From CBDFJH01 sp965198095 (GTDB lineage Bacteria > Latescibacterota > UBA2968 > GCA-2709665): DNA of 64,000 nt. This document shows, in pieces, positions 59,694 through 64,000 of this stretch (position 1 is its first letter; each line of letters begins with the position of its first letter). The DNA lies in NCBI GenBank assembly GCA_965198095.1, contig OZ240239.1:3286001-3350000 (forward strand), in the 5' to 3' direction. The position numbers and the translations under genes were made by a program. Below the pieces are notes generated by a model, which saw only the letters and a list, made by a program, of their open reading frames with translations, had not been told where the DNA came from and did not search any database.

Positions 59694-61412
59694 TCAGTTG
59701 ACGACTCCCTGGCACTCTGCTCGAATCGAGTCCGTTTGAATAAAGAAGAGATCCTTTTCAGAGATCGTTGCCCAGCGGGCGCGAACCTCCAGCGTATCCT
59801 GCATTTCACTCGTGGGTTCAGCGTGCACAAAGGGCCGAACGGCGCCCGGCGTCCATTCACCATCTCCATCCAGGTCCAAGAACCCGGATACAACATACAC
59901 ACCCGGCGGCAGCCAAGCCAACGTATACGACGAATCGCCTGCGGCGACGCCCGTTTCGTAGACGGCATCTGGCGTGGCAAGACGTCTGGCCTGAACGATT
60001 ACAGGGGCGTCCACCGGATCGATTCGACCCCCGATTTCTCCGAGATTCGCAGAGTCGATCACCGAAAATCCGAAGTGGACGGTCTGTGTCGGGTGGTTTC
60101 TCGAAAGGTCTGAAAGCCGGGGCGCGCGGCCTGTCAGCCGGACCGCCTCCCCCTCTGGCCAGGGTCTGGACGGCGAAAACCGGAGCTTGTTCGCCAGCGG
60201 CCAGTCGAATGCCCCATCCGGAACGACCGTCGTATCTGACGCAACCCAGAACCCGAATCCAACCTCCAACTTCATAGCCTCACTGAAATGGATGACCAAA
60301 TGTGCGTCAGGGGGGACAAACCGAGCGTCCGGCGGTGGAAACAAAGAAACGACCGATGGTTGCCGCCGGTCCGGTTCCCCATCGCCCGTTACCTCAGCTT
60401 CGACCCCGGCCGGAATTCGGTTTCCAGCGACGTCCCGGAATCCTTCCAACGCTACGCGATACGCCGCCTCCCTCGCCTGCGGTCCCGTCGCCAGCCAGAC
60501 TTGGCTCCCGTCTTTCGGATCGACCGTGACCGCCTCAATTTGGAGCGGTCCTCGCGGGCCGGAAACCTGAATGAGCGGAGGGGGCTGAACTGGCTCGTCA
60601 AACCGCAGCAAAACATGACGCCGGTCCGGCGTGCGGGCCGACTGAAATCGCGGCGGGAAGGTATCCCGGAGCGCCATCCGAAATCGACCGAGCCGAATCC
60701 GATCCGTTCCAGACGTTAGCACGATGTCGGCAGGGGGAACGGCCAGCGGGTCTATGCCCGGAGTATGGCTGCGGTCACCGTCTGAGTCACGGAAGGCGAA
60801 TAGGCGATACTGTCCAGGCCCCATTCTGAGAAATCGAAAACGTCCATCCACGCCCGGCTGCGTGACATACGCGGCCGCCTCGTGACTTGGACGCGGATCC
60901 GTGCCCGCTTCAACGTCGTACGCCCAGACGTAGGTCTGGCCTTTCGGGAGACCCTCCGGAGCATAGACTTCGCCCAAGACTTCACCCCGGTTCAACGACG
61001 CGCCGGTCGCAAAGGCGAAGGAATAGGACGCCGCCATCCGGTTTCGCCATTCGTCCGAACTCTCGGCGCCCACCGTCACCACATAGGTCCGGTCGGTCCG
61101 CAAACCGGCTTCGAGGGAGATCTCGAGTTCACGTCCACGCCACTTGAAACCAGGTTCGGAAGCGTCTTTGGGTGAGATGAACAGGGCGCGTTCTACCGAG
61201 CGCCTGTCCATGTCTTCGCTGAAACCGATACGGATGGGAGCATCCCGGGCGACGCCGACGGTGTCCGGAACCGGCACGGTCCAGAGCACCCTTGGAGGCG
61301 TTCTGTCCGGCGGTCCGCCCGGAGGCAGGGCCTGTCGCGCGCAGCCCGAGAACAGAATAAGCGCGGCCAGGGCCGCGCCCGTTCGAACGACGATCCACGG
61401 ACGACGATCCAC
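59694..61412 (-). CDS. Ig-like multidomain lipoprotein
   Basis: A 572-residue lipoprotein (lipobox LFSGC near residue 20). The sequence reads as repeated Ig-like (Big_5-type) domains: PPRVLWTVPVPDTVGVARDA with FSEDMDRRSVERALF at residues about 40-140, and a second copy with PPPDARFVPPDAHLVIHFSE near 350. A carnitine/CarboxypepD-like insert (DGRFRFLRMGPGQYRLFAF, with DSDGDRSHTPG) lies between them, and a further YVVSGFLDLDGDGEW segment is at the end. No enzyme site is visible; a surface or structural role is likely. It starts directly at the stop of the xer gene. Confidence 0.83.
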   Translation of the reverse strand: MDRRPWIVVRTGAALAALILFSGCARQALPPGGPPDRTPPRVLWTVPVPDTVGVARDAPIRIGFSEDMDRRSVERALFISPKDASEPGFKWRGRELEISLEAGLRTDRTYVVTVGAESSDEWRNRMAASYSFAFATGASLNRGEVLGEVYAPEGLPKGQTYVWAYDVEAGTDPRPSHEAAAYVTQPGVDGRFRFLRMGPGQYRLFAFRDSDGDRSHTPGIDPLAVPPADIVLTSGTDRIRLGRFRMALRDTFPPRFQSARTPDRRHVLLRFDEPVQPPPLIQVSGPRGPLQIEAVTVDPKDGSQVWLATGPQAREAAYRVALEGFRDVAGNRIPAGVEAEVTGDGEPDRRQPSVVSLFPPPDARFVPPDAHLVIHFSEAMKLEVGFGFWVASDTTVVPDGAFDWPLANKLRFSPSRPWPEGEAVRLTGRAPRLSDLSRNHPTQTVHFGFSVIDSANLGEIGGRIDPVDAPVIVQARRLATPDAVYETGVAAGDSSYTLAWLPPGVYVVSGFLDLDGDGEWTPGAVRPFVHAEPTSEMQDTLEVRARWATISEKDLFFIQTDSIRAECQGVVN

Positions 61413-61414
61413 GA

Positions 61415-62326
61415 CTAGGCTCTTGGGTGGGCCTGGCGGTAGGCTTTCTTCAGCCGCTCCACGCTCACGTGAGTGTAGACTTGAGTCGTGGAGAGGCTGG
61501 CGTGCCCCAACATCTCCTTCACGGCGTTTAGATCGGCACCCGCATCCAGGAGGTGTGTGGCGAAGGTATGTCGTAAGGTATGCGGTCCCAGCGTGCGGCC
61601 TCCCGTGGCCTCCGCCAGGAAACGCCTCACCCGATGCTGGATGCCGCTGGGGCTTAAGGGATGCCCCGAGCGACTCAGGAAGACAGATTGCCGGTCCGCC
61701 GCAGGGAGATTGGACGTCATCAGCTCTGCGCGTCTGTTCAAATAGATTTGAAGGGCGCGCCTCGCGCTCCTGCCGATCGGCACGACCCTCTCCTTGCCGC
61801 CCTTTCCGAGCACGCGTACCAGCCCGGCCTCGAGTTCAAGGCGATCCACCGTCAGTCCTGCGAGTTCACCCAGGCGTATGCCCGATCCATACAGCAACTC
61901 CATGATCGCTCGATCCCGGAGGCCGAGCAGGGTCTCCTCCGACGGCGCCTCCACTGCCTTTTTTGCTTCGGCAACGTTCAGGTGGACTGGAAGCCTCCCT
62001 GCCTGCTTGGGCGAACTGACCTGGAGAGCCGGGTTTCGATCAAGTCGACCCGTGTGGCAGAGAAAAGAGAGAAAAGTGCGCAGAGAGGCCAGCTTCCTTG
62101 CAATCGATCTTCGAGAGAACCCAGCCCTGTGCAGATGGCCCAGGAAGGCCCGCACATCGTCCCGCGCCAGCCGACGAAGGTCCAAGTCATCCGACACCTC
62201 ATCCTTGAGAAAGGCTCCAAACTGTCTCAAGTCCTTCTCATAGGCCTGACAGGTACGGGGAGAGAGCCGCCGCTCGTATGAAAGGTGGCGTATGAAAAGG
62301 GCAACAAGGTCCAATTGAATGTCCAT
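61415..62326 (-). CDS. xerC: Tyrosine recombinase XerC/XerD type
   Basis: A 303-residue tyrosine recombinase. The SAM-like N-domain (about 1-90) is followed by the catalytic domain with Arg in GSGIRLGEL, Lys in LGKGGKERVVPIG, HTLRHTFATHLL (His, Arg), LGHASLSTTQVYTHV (His, Tyr). These chromosome-dimer-resolving enzymes usually come as XerC plus XerD; only one is here. The start at ATG 62326 is family-typical; the longer frame has no support. It is downstream of topA, 107 bp away. The trmFO gene often found between them is absent. Confidence 0.93.
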   Translation of the reverse strand: MDIQLDLVALFIRHLSYERRLSPRTCQAYEKDLRQFGAFLKDEVSDDLDLRRLARDDVRAFLGHLHRAGFSRRSIARKLASLRTFLSFLCHTGRLDRNPALQVSSPKQAGRLPVHLNVAEAKKAVEAPSEETLLGLRDRAIMELLYGSGIRLGELAGLTVDRLELEAGLVRVLGKGGKERVVPIGRSARRALQIYLNRRAELMTSNLPAADRQSVFLSRSGHPLSPSGIQHRVRRFLAEATGGRTLGPHTLRHTFATHLLDAGADLNAVKEMLGHASLSTTQVYTHVSVERLKKAYRQAHPRA

Positions 62327-62433
62327 CTCCGCCCGTATGTTTCGTGTTGGTAGGTTCGAGTCTGCTGGAAGGTGGGGACAGTCTTGGCGGGGTGTCTGAT
62401 CTTGGACACGAGAGGCCTGACGTCGTGGCCCAA

Positions 62434-64000
62434 TTAGGGAGTCACATCTTCCGACACCGCTTCCTGTGGAGCGGAACGCCCGCACTTCAAGCAGACGAGG
62501 GTGGAGTTTGGGTTCGGGTTCCGGCGGCTTCGCTCCGCCAGATAGGGGCCCTCACAAACGGGGCACTCCTGCCCCAAGGGCCGATGCCACGTCATGAAGT
62601 CACACCTTGGAAACGTACTGCATCCGTAGAAAATCTTTCTGCGCTTGCTCACCCGCTCGACGAGCGCACCCTCGCAACCTTGCCGAGGACAGGATATGCC
62701 CAGTGTCAGCGGCCGGGTGTTCTTGCAGCCAGGATAGCCCAAACAAGCGAGAAATCGCCCGTGTCGGCCGCTCCGCACGACCATGTCTGAGCCGCATTTC
62801 TGGCACTTTTCTCCAGTAGACGTCGGCGCCTGTCCTTCATCCAACGGGCGCGTGTTACGGCATTTGGGGAATGCCGAGCAGGCCACGAACTTTCCGTTGC
62901 GCCCCCATTTGATCACCATCTTCGCGTCACACTTTTCGCAATGGTCACCCGTTTCCTCCTGGAGGGAGCGTTTCAGCTCCGCACGCTGACGCTCGACGCG
63001 ACCCAGATCCTTCGAAAAAGGCCAATAGAAGTCCTTGACCACGTCCACCCACTCTGTGCCGCCCTGTTCCACACGGTCCAGATTGTCCTCCATGCGGGCC
63101 GTAAAGGCGACGTTGAAGAGATCGGGAAAGGCTCGCACCAAAATCCGATTCACGGTTGTCCCGAGTTCCGTCGGTATGAAACGGCCTCGATCTCTCTCCA
63201 CGTAGCCGCGGTCCTGGATCGTGCTGGTTATCTGCGCGTAGGTACTGGGCCGCCCGATGGCCTGAGACTCCAACTCCTTCACCAAGGTCGCCTCTGAGTA
63301 TCTCGGCGGGGGTTTTGTGAAGTGCTGTTCCTTGAGCACGTCTAGGAGCTTCAGCACCTCGCCATCCTTCAAACTCGCCGGAAACCGTGTTTCGGCCTGC
63401 TCCTCCCCCTCATCTCGGCCCTCCACGTAAAGCACTGTAAATCCAGCAAACTCGAGCACAGACCCGTTGGCCCTGAGCTCAAAATCGCCGGCCGCGATAT
63501 CGATCCTCGTCTGATCGTAGACGGCCGGTTTCATCTGGCAGGCAATGAACCGATCCCAGATCAACTGATAGAGCCGGGCCTGGTCGGACGTTAGGTAGAC
63601 CTTGATCGATTTGGGTGTGTGGTTGAGCGCCGTGGGGCGTATGGCCTCGTGAGCATCTTGGGCGCCTCTCTTGCTGCGGTAGACCTTCGGTCTGTCGGGC
63701 ACGTAGTCCGCGCCGAACTGTTCTCGAATCGTGGTTCGGGCCGCAGCCACGGCCTCGGGAGCCATTCGGGTGGAATCGGTACGCATGTAGGTGATCAGGC
63801 CGGTGCTCTCGCCATCCAGGTCGACGCCCTCATAGAGCTGTTGAGCGATCCTCATCGTCTTCCGGGCGGTGAACCTGAGTCTGCGAGAGGCCTCCTGCTG
63901 AAGTGTGCTGGTGATAAAGGGAGGCGCCGGGTGCCTGCGCTGCGTCCGTTTGGTGACCTTGGTGATCCGACAGCCATCCCCGCGACACCGCGCCTTGAGC
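62434..64000 (-). CDS. topA: DNA topoisomerase I (partial, C-terminal part)
   Basis: About 521 residues of the C-terminal part lie in the window; the start is beyond the right edge. The catalytic Tyr is in LITYMRTDSTRM. GRPSTYAQITSTIQDRGYV and LGTTVNRILVRAFPDLFN follow, then three or more Cys4 zinc ribbons (CEKCDAKMVIKWGRNGKF, CQKCGSDMVVRSG and others) and a final CLKCGRSAPQEA. Type IA topoisomerase relaxes negative supercoils. The xer gene follows downstream. Confidence 0.97.
   Translation of the reverse strand, partial: LKARCRGDGCRITKVTKRTQRRHPAPPFITSTLQQEASRRLRFTARKTMRIAQQLYEGVDLDGESTGLITYMRTDSTRMAPEAVAAARTTIREQFGADYVPDRPKVYRSKRGAQDAHEAIRPTALNHTPKSIKVYLTSDQARLYQLIWDRFIACQMKPAVYDQTRIDIAAGDFELRANGSVLEFAGFTVLYVEGRDEGEEQAETRFPASLKDGEVLKLLDVLKEQHFTKPPPRYSEATLVKELESQAIGRPSTYAQITSTIQDRGYVERDRGRFIPTELGTTVNRILVRAFPDLFNVAFTARMEDNLDRVEQGGTEWVDVVKDFYWPFSKDLGRVERQRAELKRSLQEETGDHCEKCDAKMVIKWGRNGKFVACSAFPKCRNTRPLDEGQAPTSTGEKCQKCGSDMVVRSGRHGRFLACLGYPGCKNTRPLTLGISCPRQGCEGALVERVSKRRKIFYGCSTFPRCDFMTWHRPLGQECPVCEGPYLAERSRRNPNPNSTLVCLKCGRSAPQEAVSEDVTP

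Overview
The window is about 58% GC, gene-dense and mostly read from the minus strand. It looks like chromosomal DNA of an uncultured Gram-negative bacterium of the FCB type. The best guess is Latescibacterota or a neighbouring candidate phylum, inferred from gene content because no rRNA is present. Supporting signs are a Wzi-like outer-membrane barrel, several lipoproteins, a secreted protein with a type IX secretion/FlgD-like C-terminal domain, paired EF-hand (dockerin-like) modules on secreted proteins, a CehA/McbA metallohydrolase and an OPT-like DUF6785 membrane protein. Promoters are unusually easy to read (TTGACA, 17 bp, TATCTT/TATCAT/TATTTT), and several of them decide translation starts.

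Layout. 1-2.5 kb: minus operon yicC-gmk-rpoZ-coaBC (coaBC runs off the left edge). 2.6-3.8 kb: plus-strand exported bifunctional-nuclease-domain protein and a cyclophilin lipoprotein. 3.9-14.3 kb: minus block with a 1582-residue M28-like/FtsX membrane protein, the DUF6785 protein, a metallophosphoesterase and a YyaL/DUF255 protein. 14.5-18.7 kb: plus strand, frameshifted Wzi-like gene, LamG-like lipoprotein, then a lysine riboswitch, terminator and asd. 18.7-24.1 kb: CehA-type hydrolase, D-2-hydroxyacid dehydrogenase and an Old Yellow Enzyme relative. 24.1-28.5 kb: purN-purC-purH(cyclohydrolase domain only)-mreB-mreC. 28.5-30 kb: exported Pcm, a 55-residue membrane protein and a DUF402 protein. 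30-32.3 kb: decayed EF-hand/beta-propeller pseudogene, a 46-codon ORF and the type IX-like secreted protein. 32.3-37.7 kb: tetrapyrrole operon ccsA/hemX-siroheme dehydrogenase-hemA-hemC-cobA/hemD. 37.9-45.4 kb: anmK, GT2, tRNA-Thr, cysS, ddl, dedA, ispDF. 45.5-49.8 kb: amidohydrolase, queA, DUF2905, SDR and Zn-alcohol dehydrogenase. 50-55 kb: strongly promoted 65-residue protein, DnaQ-DinG helicase, RelA/SpoT, lipoprotein. 55-64 kb: ubiX-ubiA, then topA (partial)-xer-Ig-like lipoprotein-pilin-like-matrixin.

Most of the window is core metabolism: heme/siroheme, purine, isoprenoid, peptidoglycan and cell shape, and aspartate-family amino acids under lysine control. Interspersed secreted proteins share EF-hand, propeller, LamG and Ig-like modules. 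I see no CRISPR array, prophage, insertion sequence or defence island. The most distinctive items are the degenerate-peptidase/FtsX giant, the pseudogene whose EF-hand pair matches the intact module in the matrixin gene residue for residue in length, the cyclohydrolase-only PurH, and the complete promoter-riboswitch-terminator-asd unit.
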